A stretch of DNA of 64,000 bases from Thermovenabulum gondwanense (GCF_001601575.1 NZ_LOHZ01000025.1:62001-126000); one strand, 5' to 3'; counted from the first letter of the stretch, positions 34,137 to 43,931 are shown. The notes: generated by a model from the sequence alone, not told the origin. Program-made: numbers and translations.

Positions 34137-34916
34137 TTGGAAAAAAAAATAGGCCTTGCCCTGGGTTCAGGAGCTGCTAAGGGATATGCCCATATTGGTG
34201 TATTAAAGGTTCTGGAGGAATACAAAATACCTGTACATATAATTACAGGTTCAAGTATAGGAAGTTTAATCGGGGCATTATATGCTTCAGGAATAAATAT
34301 TAAAATTATTGAAGGTTTAGCATATAATATAAAAAGACGCCATTTTCTTGATATTACTCTACCGCGCTCGGGATTAGTCGCTGGCAATAAAATATACGAG
34401 ATGTTAAGATTGCTTACAAAGGATAAAGACTTTTCAGAGCTTCAAATCCCCCTGGGCGTTGCAGTAACGGAACTGAAATCAAAAAAACTTTTAATTTTAC
34501 AGGAAGGCAATGTGGCTTTCGCAGTCAGAGCCAGCATATCCATACCGGGTATTTTTAACCCTGTCTTTACTCATGATGGAAAAATTTTAGTTGATGGCGG
34601 GGTTTTAGAAAGGGTACCGGGTAAAGCGGCCAGAGAAATGGGTGCTGATATCGTGATCGGTGTGGAACTGGGATTTAGCGAACGAAAGAATTTAAATACG
34701 ATATACGATATATTGTTTGAAACTTTTGATATAATGGGCAGGGAAATTCAAAATTTAAAAGGGTATGATTGTGATGTTTTAATTACCCCTCGTTTAGAAA
34801 AAGTGAATCCTATGGCTTTTGGGGAACCCGAATATTGTATAGAAGAAGGGAAGAGAGCTACCTTAGAAGCAATTCCCCGTATACTATCATTGCTGGAGGA
34901 AAAAAGCTATGAATAA
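34137..34916 (+). CDS. Patatin-like phospholipase (YlbK/RssA type)
   Basis: 259 residues from TTG 34137. The patatin signature is clear: oxyanion loop LALGSGAAKGYAHIG, nucleophile S40 in GSSIG, and the catalytic D153 in LVDGG. No signal peptide, so it acts in the cytoplasm or at the inner leaflet. Substrate unknown. It overlaps the downstream PDZ/Lon protease by 8 bp, as ylbK-ylbL pairs do. Confidence 0.92.
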   Translation: MEKKIGLALGSGAAKGYAHIGVLKVLEEYKIPVHIITGSSIGSLIGALYASGINIKIIEGLAYNIKRRHFLDITLPRSGLVAGNKIYEMLRLLTKDKDFSELQIPLGVAVTELKSKKLLILQEGNVAFAVRASISIPGIFNPVFTHDGKILVDGGVLERVPGKAAREMGADIVIGVELGFSERKNLNTIYDILFETFDIMGREIQNLKGYDCDVLITPRLEKVNPMAFGEPEYCIEEGKRATLEAIPRILSLLEEKSYE

Positions 34917-35910
34917 TTTTTTAAAGAGGAATTTAAAGAAATTAATAATTACCTTGGTAATACTTTTTGCTTTAAACTTTTATTTAAGTCAAAATTATTC
35001 TATTATTGCACCTGGAATTACCGTTGATTTAAAACAGATTGTCTCTGTTGAAGGAGGAGACAAAGAAGAAAAAGGGGCATTTTATTTGACTACAGTCTCT
35101 ACAAGGGATATAAATATTCCTCTTTTCCTTTATGCTTTTTTAAGTCCTTCTGTAGAGATAGAAAAAAAAGAAGATATAATACCTCCGGGCTGGGATATGA
35201 AGAAATACATCGAGTATATGAAGCAGTGGATGGAAGAAAGTCAAAAAATTGCCGAGGTAGTGGCTCTTAAAAAAGCCGGTTATAATCCACAAATTTTAGG
35301 AAATGGAGCAAAGGTAGTGGAAGTAATTGAAGATAGCCCGGCTAAGGGGAAAATATTTCCCGGAGATGTAGTGAAAAAAGTTGATGGGGAGAAAATAAAT
35401 ATAGCGGAAGAAATGATAAAAAAAGTTTCAAATAGAAAGGTGGGGGATCCCGTAACTTTAGAAATTGACAGGGAAGGTGAGAAAAAGGTTATAACGATTC
35501 CCACTATTGAGAGTAAAACGGAAAAAGGTAAAGCAATGGTAGGACTTCTAATTACCACCATGGATTGGAAGCCTATATTGCCAAAAAAAATTATTATAAA
35601 TACAGGTGAAATAAGTGGCCCGTCGGCAGGTTTAATGTTTACTCTGGAAATATTAAACCAGCTTTTACCTGAGGATTTAACAAAAGGTAAAAAAATAGCC
35701 GGAACGGGTACTATAAGCTTGGATGGAACTGTTGGAGAAATAGGCGGAGTAAAACAAAAGGTTTTAGCAGCTTACCGGGATAAAGCGGAAATATTTTTTG
35801 TGCCCGTTAAAAATGCTGAAGATGCTAAAAAAGCAGCAAAAAACTTAAATATAAAAATTATTCCGGTGAATAATATAGATGAAGTATTGAATTATTTAAG
35901 ATCAATGTGA
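34909..35910 (+). CDS. PDZ/Lon-type membrane serine protease (YlbL/SepM family)
   Basis: 333 residues. An N-terminal signal anchor (about 12-28) is followed by an extracytoplasmic PDZ domain (about 115-200, AKVVEVIEDSPAKG and GDVVKKVDGE). The C-terminal Lon-type S16 domain has catalytic S239 in SGPSAG and K282 in IGGVKQK. SepM processes competence peptides in streptococci; the Bacillus YlbL degrades a division inhibitor. Start overlaps the patatin stop. Confidence 0.93.
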   Translation: MNNFLKRNLKKLIITLVILFALNFYLSQNYSIIAPGITVDLKQIVSVEGGDKEEKGAFYLTTVSTRDINIPLFLYAFLSPSVEIEKKEDIIPPGWDMKKYIEYMKQWMEESQKIAEVVALKKAGYNPQILGNGAKVVEVIEDSPAKGKIFPGDVVKKVDGEKINIAEEMIKKVSNRKVGDPVTLEIDREGEKKVITIPTIESKTEKGKAMVGLLITTMDWKPILPKKIIINTGEISGPSAGLMFTLEILNQLLPEDLTKGKKIAGTGTISLDGTVGEIGGVKQKVLAAYRDKAEIFFVPVKNAEDAKKAAKNLNIKIIPVNNIDEVLNYLRSM

Positions 35911-35922
35911 AAATAAGGTTTA

Positions 35923-37170
35923 TTAAATTATTATAGGTTTTTTGAAATAATCTAAACCGAAAATTCTTTGCTCTTTGGAAGGTCTTGCCAGCGAATAAAT
36001 ATCTGATGCCAAAATATCTTTTTCTATTTGTTTCTTTTGTTCATCTTTCAATTTATTTATATCCTTAGCTGAAATGACGATTGGCAAAGAAGAGCTTTTT
36101 TCAATTTCTTTAATTAGAGAAAAACCTTTTTTGGAAAAACCGAGAATTCTAATATAATTAGGTTTACGGTATTTTAAATCATTTTTGGTAATATTTAAAA
36201 GTATTTGAGTGAGAATTCTCCTTATTCTGGTTTCGGGATATCTTTTAGTCTTGATATTATCTATTAACTCGAGGATATTTTTTGATTTCTTAACGGCTTT
36301 TTGAATTCTTCTATCGAGGCCTTCTTTGACATCAAAATACAAATTGAAATCTTCCCGGGACATTTTTAAAAGTGTTGCGAATATTATCTCCTCAAAATCT
36401 TCAAAAAACACCGGTCCTCTTTTTAATTCAATTTCATTTTTTATGATATCTAAGGTAAAATAAGGTAGAGAATTTTTTAATTCCTGGTTTTCATCAATAT
36501 TTTGGATATTTGGATTTTCTTTTAAAAATCGCCTTACAGCAGTAGCGCTGGGAATAGGTTTTATTTCTAATTCATGGTAGGATGAGCCTTTTCGTAAAAC
36601 GGGAAGAATGTCAATGGTATAACCATTTTTCAAAATAGCTTTACAGTATTCAATTCCAAGTATAAAATTTGGCTTCTTCAATAAAATTGAAAGATCATTT
36701 TTGGGGAATTCATCTTTCAGTAATTCAATTAAAGCGGCTTCTCTTGCAGATGGGAAGGACAACCCTTTTTTTAGATTGCTTTTTAATTCCTGCTTAAAGG
36801 GTGGGGGCTCATTTGTAAGGATTTCTGCAATTTTAATTAATTCTTTTTCTTTTTTTTCCTCCACTCCAAAACTTAAATAATTAACTATCTTCATTTCTCC
36901 CAATAAATTGATGGCACCCTCGGCAAAAATTTCAGCAGTGCTTGCAGAAAATATTACCGGTAATTCTACTACCATATCTGCTCCACCTTTTAAAGCCATA
37001 TAAGTTCTTGCCCATTTATCAAAAATCGCTGGTTCTCCTCTTTGGACGAAATTTCCACTCATTGCAATTATTATTGCATCCGGGTTAAATTCTTCTTTTA
37101 TTTTATTCAAATGATAGTAATGCCCGTTATGAAAAGGGTTGTATTCAGCAACAATTCCGATTATTTTCAT
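35923..37170 (-). CDS. tmcAL: tRNA(Met) cytidine acetate ligase TmcAL
   Basis: 415 residues, formerly YlbM/DUF795. The N-terminal nucleotidyltransferase-like motif GIVAEYNPFHNGHYYHL (about 5-21) and AMSGNFVQRGEPAI are diagnostic. It activates acetate with ATP to form N4-acetylcytidine at the wobble position of elongator tRNA-Met. It is next to pta-ackA, which share acetate as substrate/product, though on opposite strands. Confidence 0.93.
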   Translation of the reverse strand: MKIIGIVAEYNPFHNGHYYHLNKIKEEFNPDAIIIAMSGNFVQRGEPAIFDKWARTYMALKGGADMVVELPVIFSASTAEIFAEGAINLLGEMKIVNYLSFGVEEKKEKELIKIAEILTNEPPPFKQELKSNLKKGLSFPSAREAALIELLKDEFPKNDLSILLKKPNFILGIEYCKAILKNGYTIDILPVLRKGSSYHELEIKPIPSATAVRRFLKENPNIQNIDENQELKNSLPYFTLDIIKNEIELKRGPVFFEDFEEIIFATLLKMSREDFNLYFDVKEGLDRRIQKAVKKSKNILELIDNIKTKRYPETRIRRILTQILLNITKNDLKYRKPNYIRILGFSKKGFSLIKEIEKSSSLPIVISAKDINKLKDEQKKQIEKDILASDIYSLARPSKEQRIFGLDYFKKPIII

Positions 37171-37212
37171 TATTTACCTCCTGAGGCAAATGGATTTTTT
37201 ACTACAATTAAA

Positions 37213-37241
37213 ATAATAAAATTATTCAGCAGGAAAATCAA
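37213..37241 (-). promoter_or_regulatory. Probable tmcAL promoter
   Basis: On the minus strand TTGATT (37236-37241), 17 bp, TATTAT (37213-37218), 43 bp upstream of the tmcAL start. Confidence 0.55.
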
Positions 37242-37279
37242 ATTTTTTATAGAATCTATTAATCTGTGATTTAAATCAC

Positions 37280-37307
37280 TTGTATTTAGTATCCAAGATG
37301 ATATATT
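37280..37307 (+). promoter_or_regulatory. Possible pta-ackA promoter
   Basis: TTGTAT (37280-37285), 16 bp, TATATT (37302-37307), 47 bp upstream of pta. Both boxes are partial matches, so this is tentative. Confidence 0.4.
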
Positions 37308-37353
37308 ATTATTTTTGGTTGGATTAAATAATAATCTGAAAGGAGATTTACAT

Positions 37354-38352
37354 ATGGATTTAATTCAAAAAATAAGAGAAAGGGCGAAAGCCACCAATAA
37401 AACTATTGTTCTTGCAGAAGGAATTGAAGAAAGGGTAATCAAAGCAGCAGTAACCATCAGGGATGAGAAAATAGCAAAGGTTATACTATTAGGACGGGAA
37501 GAGAAAATTAAAGAAATAGCAGGAGGAATTGATCTTTCGGGGATTGAAATTATTGACCCGGAAATTTCGGAAAAAACCAGGGATTATGCTGAACTTTTGT
37601 ATCAGCTCAGAAAAGACAAAGGTATGACGGAAGAAAAAGCAATGGAACTTGCTAAAAATCCTATTTGGTACGGCACCTTAATGGTAAAAAATGGTGATGT
37701 GGATGGAATGGTTGCTGGGGCTATAACCGCCACCGCTGATATTTTTAGACCGGCTTTTCAGGTAATAAAAACAGCTCCAGGAGTGAGTGTAGTTTCCAGT
37801 GCTTTTATAATGGTGGTTCCAAATTGTGAGTACGGTTCTAACGGCATTATACTTTTTGCGGATTGCGCAATAAACCCAAACCCCGATGCAAAGCAATTAG
37901 CAGAGATTGCATTAGCTTCTTCGAGAACCTGGAAGGCTTTAATGGATGAAGAGCCAATTATAGCAATGCTTTCGTTTTCTACAAAGGGAAGTGGACAGCA
38001 TGAAACGGTGGACAAGGTAGTTGAAGCAACTAATATTTTAAGACAAAAAGCGCCGGAAATCAAAGTGGACGGCGAGCTGCAAGCAGATGCAGCCCTTGTA
38101 CCAAAGGTAGCAAAAACTAAGGCCCCGGGTAGCGAGGTAGCTGGAAGAGCTAATATCCTGATATTCCCCGATTTGAATTCAGGGAATATTGGATATAAAT
38201 TGGTACAGCGCCTGGCAAAGGCGGAAGCTATAGGACCAATTAGCCAGGGGCTTGCAATGCCGATTAATGATTTATCAAGGGGATGCAGCAGTGATGATAT
38301 CGTAAATGTAGCGGCTATAACCGCATTACAGGCACAGAATTTAGTAAAATAA
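37354..38352 (+). CDS. pta: Phosphate acetyltransferase
   Basis: 332 residues from ATG 37354 behind AAAGGAGA. It exchanges acetyl-CoA and acetyl-phosphate. Family signatures include TIVLAEGIEERVIKAA, DGMVAGAITATADIFRPAFQ, MLSFSTKGSGQHE, VDGELQADAALVP and ANILIFPDLNSGNIGYKLVQ. This is the short catalytic form without the DRTGG regulatory domain. With ackA it makes ATP and acetate, or works in reverse for acetate uptake. Confidence 0.97.
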   Translation: MDLIQKIRERAKATNKTIVLAEGIEERVIKAAVTIRDEKIAKVILLGREEKIKEIAGGIDLSGIEIIDPEISEKTRDYAELLYQLRKDKGMTEEKAMELAKNPIWYGTLMVKNGDVDGMVAGAITATADIFRPAFQVIKTAPGVSVVSSAFIMVVPNCEYGSNGIILFADCAINPNPDAKQLAEIALASSRTWKALMDEEPIIAMLSFSTKGSGQHETVDKVVEATNILRQKAPEIKVDGELQADAALVPKVAKTKAPGSEVAGRANILIFPDLNSGNIGYKLVQRLAKAEAIGPISQGLAMPINDLSRGCSSDDIVNVAAITALQAQNLVK

Positions 38353-38406
38353 ATTATAAAACAAAAATTAAAGAGTAAAATAAAAGAAAAGAAAGGGTGT
38401 TATTTG

Positions 38407-39600
38407 GTGAAAGTACTGGTGATCAATTGTGGCAGCTCTTCTTTAAAATATCAGCTGTTTAATATGGAAGACGAATCGGTTATGGCAAAAGGTCTTGTAG
38501 AAAGAATTGGCTTAGAAGGTTCTATGTTAAAGCATCAGCCGGCAGGAAAGGACAAGGTAGAGATTTCGGCAGAAATTCCTAATCATAAAGTTGCAATAAA
38601 AGTTATGCTTGAAGCTTTAGTACACAAAGAATACGGTGTTATTGAAGATATTAAAGAGATTTCTGCTGTTGGGCATAGAGTTGTACATGGAGGAGAAAAA
38701 TTTTCAGGATCTGTGATTATCGATGATAAGGTAATGGACGTATTAAAGGAGTGTATAAACCTTGCTCCTTTACATAACCCGCCAAACATTTATGGCATTG
38801 AGGCTGTTAAAGAGATTTTACCGGATGTGCCAATGGTAGGAGTTTTCGATACCGCGTTTCATCAAACAATTCCGGAATACGCTTATATTTACGGAGTACC
38901 CTATGAGCTTTATCAAAAATATGGAGTAAGAAGATATGGTTTTCACGGTACATCCCACAGGTATGTCTCTCTTAGAGCGGCACAATTTTTAGGCAAACCG
39001 ATAGAAAATATTAAACTGGTTACCTTACACCTTGGGAATGGTTCCAGTATTTCAGCGGTTAAATACGGCAAATCGGTAGAAAACAGTATGGGCTTTACAC
39101 CTTTAGAAGGAATACCTATGGGCACAAGATGCGGGAATGTGGACCCTTATATACCCGTTTTCATTATGGAAAAAGAAGGGGTAGGTTTGGATAAAATAAA
39201 CGACTATCTAAATAAAAAATGCGGCGTTTTGGGTATTTCGGGGGTTAGCAGCGATTTTAGAGATATTGAACAGGCTGCACAGGAAGGAAATAAGAGAGCA
39301 AAGCTCGCATTGGAAGTATTCACATATCAAGCAAAAAAATATATAGGGGCATATGCAGCTGCAATGAACGGCCTGGATGCTGTAGTGTTTACAGGAGGAA
39401 TAGGCGAAAACTCCAGTTTGGTTCGAAAGATGGTTTGCGAAAACATGGACTTTTTAGGAATAAAGATCGATGAAAATAAAAATAACGTCAGGGGTAAAGA
39501 AACTGACATTTCTGCAGAGGATGCCAGGGTAAGGGTGTTAATCATACCAACAAACGAAGAATTGATGATTGCAAGAGATACAGTAGCCCTTATCAAATAA
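38407..39600 (+). CDS. ackA: Acetate kinase
   Basis: 397 residues. The N-terminus [16 protein letters not shown] is the ASKHA signature. Other motifs are [37 protein letters not shown] and [13 protein letters not shown]. It makes ATP from acetyl-phosphate. GTG 38407 is preferred over TTG 38404 by spacing from GAAAGGGTG. Encoded after pta, it yields acetate fermentation. Confidence 0.97.
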   Translation: MKVLVINCGSSSLKYQLFNMEDESVMAKGLVERIGLEGSMLKHQPAGKDKVEISAEIPNHKVAIKVMLEALVHKEYGVIEDIKEISAVGHRVVHGGEKFSGSVIIDDKVMDVLKECINLAPLHNPPNIYGIEAVKEILPDVPMVGVFDTAFHQTIPEYAYIYGVPYELYQKYGVRRYGFHGTSHRYVSLRAAQFLGKPIENIKLVTLHLGNGSSISAVKYGKSVENSMGFTPLEGIPMGTRCGNVDPYIPVFIMEKEGVGLDKINDYLNKKCGVLGISGVSSDFRDIEQAAQEGNKRAKLALEVFTYQAKKYIGAYAAAMNGLDAVVFTGGIGENSSLVRKMVCENMDFLGIKIDENKNNVRGKETDISAEDARVRVLIIPTNEELMIARDTVALIK

Positions 39601-39603
39601 ATA

Positions 39604-39632
39604 TTGACATAAGCTTTTAATAACCTTATAAT
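39604..39632 (+). promoter_or_regulatory. Consensus sigma-A promoter before yceD-rpmF
   Basis: TTGACA (39604-39609), exactly 17 bp, TATAAT (39627-39632): a full consensus match, located just 3 bp after the ackA stop. It drives yceD and rpmF and possibly readthrough into fapR. Confidence 0.85.
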
Positions 39633-39665
39633 AAAAAAGACAATTTTTTGATGAAGGTGGAACAC

Positions 39666-40193
39666 TTGCAGATAAGTATATCGGAAATTAAAAATAAGGT
39701 TGGAGCTTCCCTTGAATTTGAGTTTGAATACGATGTTAAAAGGATTGATTACAAAGGCGAAACTTTAAAATTCACTTCGCCGGTGCTGGTAAAAGGGAAA
39801 ATAACGAATCTGGGTAAAAAGATTTATCTGGTAGAAGGTAACATTAAAGCTTCCATAGAGGATAATTGCTACAGGTGTTTGAAAGTTACCCATGTACAGC
39901 TGGATGTAGATTTTTCTTTTCGATTTGGAGAAAATGTAAGGTCAAGTTATGAAGAACCCTATTTAGATGAATCGGAAAATGAAATATACCCAATTATCGG
40001 TGAAAATATTGATTTAGACTTATTAATCGAAAATGAAATTATCCTGAACTATCCAGCAAAAATATTATGCAGCCCTGACTGCAAGGGTATTTGTGAAAAA
40101 TGCGGAAAAAATTTAAATGAAGGCAATTGCGATTGTTTTAAAAGCGCTGTAGATCCAAGGCTGAGCGCTCTGGAAAAATACTACAACAAGTAA
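39666..40193 (+). CDS. yceD: YceD/DUF177 family protein (23S rRNA accumulation factor)
   Basis: About 175 residues. The start is uncertain: TTG 39666 fits the AAGGTGG site, whereas ATG 39651 has none. Core CYRCLK with KILCSPDCKGICEKCGKNLN and a final NCDC gives a cysteine-rich DUF177 pattern. The family is nearly always encoded before rpmF and plays a part in 23S rRNA or L32 assembly. The gap to rpmF is 20 bp. Confidence 0.92.
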   Translation: MQISISEIKNKVGASLEFEFEYDVKRIDYKGETLKFTSPVLVKGKITNLGKKIYLVEGNIKASIEDNCYRCLKVTHVQLDVDFSFRFGENVRSSYEEPYLDESENEIYPIIGENIDLDLLIENEIILNYPAKILCSPDCKGICEKCGKNLNEGNCDCFKSAVDPRLSALEKYYNK

Positions 40194-40213
40194 CGGTTAT
40201 AGGAGGTGTATTT

Positions 40214-40396
40214 ATGGCCAATCCGAAACGGAGGTTTTCGAAAGCAAGGACAGCCAAACGCAGAGCTAATTGGAAATTAACCGCACCAAACTTGATGGAA
40301 TGCCCTCAGTGCCATGAAAAGAAAATGCCTCACAGGATATGTCCAAATTGCGGTTATTACAATCACCGTCAGGTGATGAAGGTAGAAGCTGAATAA
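40214..40396 (+). CDS. rpmF: 50S ribosomal protein L32, zinc-binding form
   Basis: 60 residues. MANPKRRFSKARTAKRRANW is the typical start. Cysteines C30, C33, C43 and C46 form a zinc ribbon, as in L28 in this window. AGGAGGTG precedes the start. Terminated before fapR. Confidence 0.97.
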   Translation: MANPKRRFSKARTAKRRANWKLTAPNLMECPQCHEKKMPHRICPNCGYYNHRQVMKVEAE

Positions 40397-40406
40397 GAGA
40401 ATATCG

Positions 40407-40448
40407 AATAAAAGGAGAGAATAATTTTGTTCTCTCCTTTTATTTTTT
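40407..40448 (+). terminator. Terminator after rpmF
   Basis: A perfect 15-bp stem (40407-40421 / 40430-40444) with an 8-nt loop and a T6 tail. Confidence 0.9.
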
Positions 40449-40449
40449 A

Positions 40450-40478
40450 TTGATTTTTAACTACTAATAGTATAAAAT
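40450..40478 (+). promoter_or_regulatory. Promoter of fapR-plsX-fab operon
   Basis: TTGATT (40450-40455), 17 bp, TAAAAT (40473-40478). The FapR operator starts 2 bp after the -10 box, so a bound repressor would cover the transcription start. Confidence 0.65.
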
Positions 40479-40479
40479 A

Positions 40480-40496
40480 TTAGTACCAACTCATAA
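40480..40496 (+). promoter_or_regulatory. FapR operator
   Basis: TTAGTACCAACTCATAA matches the known FapR box (TTAGTACC followed by a degenerate centre and a TAA arm). FapR binds it in the absence of malonyl-CoA or malonyl-ACP, so the operon would be autoregulated and induced by malonyl groups. Confidence 0.85.
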
Positions 40497-40525
40497 TTGT
40501 TGTTAATAATTTTGAGGTGAGAAGA

Positions 40526-41101
40526 TTGAACAAAAAAAATCTTCCTAAAAAAGAAAGGCAGCAGGAGCTTCAAAATTTACTGGAAAATGACCCGTTTTTG
40601 ACCGATGAAGAATTAGCAGATATTTTTGATGTAAGCATTCAAACAATAAGACTTGATCGGCTGGAATTAAAGATTCCGGAACTCCGGGAACGCATAAAAA
40701 GTGTAGCTCAAAAAAATTATTCAAAGGTCCGAGCATTAAGCGCCCGGGAGATAGTTGGAGAACTGGTAGATTTAGAACTGGGGAAAAGGGCAATATCCAT
40801 TTTAGAAACCACGGACGATATGACCTTTGAAAAAACAAAAATAATAAAAGGTGAGTATATTTTTGCTTTTGCTAATTCCTTAGCAATAGCTGTTATAGAT
40901 GCGAATGTAGCGTTAACCGGTGTTGCGAATATTAAGTATAAGTATCCTGTAGTCGCTGGACAGAAGCTTGTAGCAAAGGCTGAAGTGACCAGGGTTAGAG
41001 GAAATAAGCACTTTGTGTTTGTCAGGGTTTTTCATAAAGAAAAAGAGGTTTTCCGAGGAAAATTTATTTTAGTTTCATTAGATGGAGAGGTGAGCTCATG
41101 A
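40526..41101 (+). CDS. fapR: FapR, malonyl-CoA-responsive fatty acid repressor
   Basis: 191 residues from TTG 40526 behind GAGGTGAG. An N-terminal winged helix ([21 protein letters not shown]) is linked to a hot-dog thioesterase-like effector domain without catalytic role ([18 protein letters not shown] and [18 protein letters not shown]). Malonyl-CoA releases it from DNA. It is the first gene of its own regulon and has a clear operator in its promoter. It overlaps plsX by 4 bp. Confidence 0.96.
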   Translation: MNKKNLPKKERQQELQNLLENDPFLTDEELADIFDVSIQTIRLDRLELKIPELRERIKSVAQKNYSKVRALSAREIVGELVDLELGKRAISILETTDDMTFEKTKIIKGEYIFAFANSLAIAVIDANVALTGVANIKYKYPVVAGQKLVAKAEVTRVRGNKHFVFVRVFHKEKEVFRGKFILVSLDGEVSS

Positions 41102-42096
41102 GAATCATTGTTGATGCTATGGGAGGGGATTTTGCTCCCCGGGAAGTGGTCAAAGGGGCAATCAAAGCTTTAATGGAATTTAATTGTGAAATAATATTGG
41201 TAGGCAGGGAAGAGATTATAAAAAAAGAAATGGGAGATTTTAAAGGAAAGTTTGAAATAGTAAATGCCGATGAGATTATTACCAATGATGAATCTCCCGT
41301 TAAAGCTATAAGGTCCAAAAAGGATTCCTCAATTGTAAAAGGGCTTACAATTTTAAAAGAAGAAAAAGGAGATGCATTTGTTTCAGCAGGAAACACCGGA
41401 GCTTTAATGGCAGGAGGGCTTTTTATTCTCGGTAGGCTTTCCGGGATTGAAAGACCGGCTATAGCGGTTTTAATACCCACGGAGAAAAAACCGGTTCTTT
41501 TGCTGGATGTGGGAGCAAACAGCGATGTAAAACCAAAAAACCTGGTGGAATTTGCCGTAATGGGAAGTGAGTTTTACAAAGTAGCAATGAAAGAAAAAGA
41601 TCCAAAAGTGGGAATTTTAAATATAGGCACTGAAGAAGAAAAAGGAAATATTGTGGTCAAAAGCGCATACGCCCTGTTAAAGGAGGTAAATAATTTAAAC
41701 TTCAGAGGAAATGTTGAAGCCAGAGACTTTTTTAAAGGAGATTTTGATGTAGTTGTATGTGATGGATTCACCGGTAACATTTTCTTAAAAACAATAGAAG
41801 GTTTTGGAAAATTTCTTTTTGACAAAATGAAGTTGGAAATAAAGAAAAGTTTTACTTATTCAGTTGGAGGGTTATTACTAAAACCTGCTTTAAAGCGAAT
41901 AAAGGATTCATTGGATTACAGCGAATACGGTGGAGCAATCCTTTTAGGACTTGATAAAGTGCTGGTTAAATGCCATGGGTCATCTGATAGCAAGGCCATT
42001 TTCAACGGAATAAGAGCTGCATTGAATTTTGTTGAGAATGATATTACATCTAAAATGAAAGAAGCTCTCTCTGGGTTAAAGGAGGTAAAAGATTGA
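41098..42096 (+). CDS. plsX: Phosphate acyltransferase PlsX
   Basis: 332 residues. [20 protein letters not shown] opens the protein, followed by [18 protein letters not shown] and [15 protein letters not shown]. It makes acyl-phosphate from acyl-ACP for PlsY, the first step of phospholipid synthesis. It overlaps fapR and fabH by 4 bp each. Confidence 0.97.
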   Translation: MRIIVDAMGGDFAPREVVKGAIKALMEFNCEIILVGREEIIKKEMGDFKGKFEIVNADEIITNDESPVKAIRSKKDSSIVKGLTILKEEKGDAFVSAGNTGALMAGGLFILGRLSGIERPAIAVLIPTEKKPVLLLDVGANSDVKPKNLVEFAVMGSEFYKVAMKEKDPKVGILNIGTEEEKGNIVVKSAYALLKEVNNLNFRGNVEARDFFKGDFDVVVCDGFTGNIFLKTIEGFGKFLFDKMKLEIKKSFTYSVGGLLLKPALKRIKDSLDYSEYGGAILLGLDKVLVKCHGSSDSKAIFNGIRAALNFVENDITSKMKEALSGLKEVKD

Positions 42097-43079
42097 CGGA
42101 TAAAATAGGCATTTTAGGAGTTGGTTCTTTTTTACCGGATAAGGTGTTATCAAACTTTGACCTGGAATTAATGGTAGATACCTCCGATGAATGGATAAAG
42201 GAAAGAACCGGTATTAGTTTTAGAAGAATTGCAGAAAAAAATATAGCCACATCTGATATGGCTTATGAGGCTTCAAAAGAAGCCTTAAAAATGGCAAATT
42301 TGAAGCCTGAAGAGATAGATTTAATAATAGGAGCAACGGTTACCCCCGATATGTTATTCCCTTCATCCGCTTGTTTGGTGCAACAAAAATTGAAGGCAAA
42401 AAACGCTGCGTGTTTTGATTTATCAGCAGGCTGCACGGGTTTTATTTACGCATTAGTCTGTGCCTATGAATTTATAAAAAGCGGTATGTACAATAATGTT
42501 TTAATTTTCGGTTCAGAAACTTTATCAAGGATAGTGGACTGGGAAGATAGAAATACCTGCGTTCTTTTTGGCGATGGCGCGGGCGCCTGTGTGATTGGAA
42601 GAGTTAATGAAGGAGGTATTATATATAAATTGTTAGGAGCTGATGGAACAAAATCGGAACTTTTATATATTCCGGCAGGGGGTTCGAAAGAACCGGCCAC
42701 TATTGACACCATAAGAGATAGAAAACATTATATTAAAATGAATGGAAAAGAAGTATTTAGATTTGCTGTATCGATAATTGAAGAAATGGTTAAAAGGATA
42801 ACAAAAGAAAGCGGTTGTCAGGTTGAAGAAGTTGATTATTTTTTACCACATCAAGCGAATATGAGAATTATAGATTCGGCTTTTAGAAAGTTGAATATAC
42901 CGATAGATAAAGTGGTTGTTAATCTTGATAAATACGGTAATATGTCTGCTGCTTCGATACCGGTAGCTTTAGATGAAGTAGTGAAGTCTGGAAAGGTGAA
43001 AAAGAATGATAAAATTATGCTTCTGGGTTTTGGGGCAGGATTGACCTGGGGTGGAGCCCTGATAGAATGGGGTATTTAA
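42093..43079 (+). CDS. fabH: Beta-ketoacyl-ACP synthase III
   Basis: 328 residues from TTG 42093 behind AAGGAGG. It starts the fatty acid chain from acyl-CoA and malonyl-ACP. The nucleophile C114 is in DLSAGCTGF. His about 253 lies in FLPHQANMRI, and the Asn is in the NLDKYGNMSAAS run. Overlaps plsX by 4 bp. Confidence 0.97.
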   Translation: MTDKIGILGVGSFLPDKVLSNFDLELMVDTSDEWIKERTGISFRRIAEKNIATSDMAYEASKEALKMANLKPEEIDLIIGATVTPDMLFPSSACLVQQKLKAKNAACFDLSAGCTGFIYALVCAYEFIKSGMYNNVLIFGSETLSRIVDWEDRNTCVLFGDGAGACVIGRVNEGGIIYKLLGADGTKSELLYIPAGGSKEPATIDTIRDRKHYIKMNGKEVFRFAVSIIEEMVKRITKESGCQVEEVDYFLPHQANMRIIDSAFRKLNIPIDKVVVNLDKYGNMSAASIPVALDEVVKSGKVKKNDKIMLLGFGAGLTWGGALIEWGI

Positions 43080-43094
43080 AAAGGAGTGATTTTA

Positions 43095-43931
43095 ATGGAA
43101 CGGATAAAAATTGTAACCGACAGTACCTGTGATTTAGACCCGGAAACGTTAAGAGAATACAAAATTACATCGGTTCCCCTCAAAGTATATTTTGGAGAAG
43201 AAGAGTACAGGGATGGCATTGATATTACATCTGAAGAATTTTATAAGATGCTAAAAACTTCACCCTATCACCCGCGAACTTCCCAACCATCACCCTATGA
43301 TTTTCTGGAATGTTACAAAAGTTTAAAAAGTGAAGCGGATAGAATTATATCCATCCATATTTCCAGCAAATTAAGCGGTACATATAATTCGGCATTAGTA
43401 GCAAAAAAAATGGTGGATATACCTGTGGATGTTATAGATACAGAAGGGGCTTCAATTATGGTAGGTTTTATCGCAAGGGAAGCTGCAAGAGCATCTCTTG
43501 AGGGAAAATCAAGGGAAGAAATAATTGAATTGATTTATAGCTTAAAAGAAAAAATGAAAATTTATTTTTCCGTTGATACCTTGGAATATCTGCAAAAAGG
43601 CGGAAGAATAGGAAAGGCAGCAGCATTCCTGGGTGGTTTATTAAATATAAAACCCATTTTGACATTGAAAGAAGGCGTAATTGTACCTGTAGACAAAGTC
43701 CGAGGAAAAGACAGGGTATATAGCCGGTTATTGGAATTGGTAAAACAGGAAAATATAGCAGGACCGCTACATGTGGCTATTATGAATTCAAATTCTCCTG
43801 ACGATGCGGATAAATTAAAAAACCTGATGTTGAATGAATTTCAAGTAAAAGAGATAATTACTGCTAATTTAGGACCGGTAATTGGTACTCATACCGGACC
43901 GGGAGTAATAGGGGTAGTTTTTTACAGTTGA
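43095..43931 (+). CDS. DegV/FakB family fatty acid-binding protein
   Basis: 278 residues from ATG 43095. The DegV pattern IVTDSTCDLDPETLREYKI, PRTSQPSP (lipid carboxylate site) and the run ISSKLSGTYNSALVA are clear, followed by DTLEYLQKGGRIGKA. DegV/FakB proteins bind a fatty acid and present it to FakA for phosphorylation. Its place between fabH and fabK is unusual and supports a FakB role with the FakA encoded at 27.0 kb. Confidence 0.92.
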   Translation: MERIKIVTDSTCDLDPETLREYKITSVPLKVYFGEEEYRDGIDITSEEFYKMLKTSPYHPRTSQPSPYDFLECYKSLKSEADRIISIHISSKLSGTYNSALVAKKMVDIPVDVIDTEGASIMVGFIAREAARASLEGKSREEIIELIYSLKEKMKIYFSVDTLEYLQKGGRIGKAAAFLGGLLNIKPILTLKEGVIVPVDKVRGKDRVYSRLLELVKQENIAGPLHVAIMNSNSPDDADKLKNLMLNEFQVKEIITANLGPVIGTHTGPGVIGVVFYS

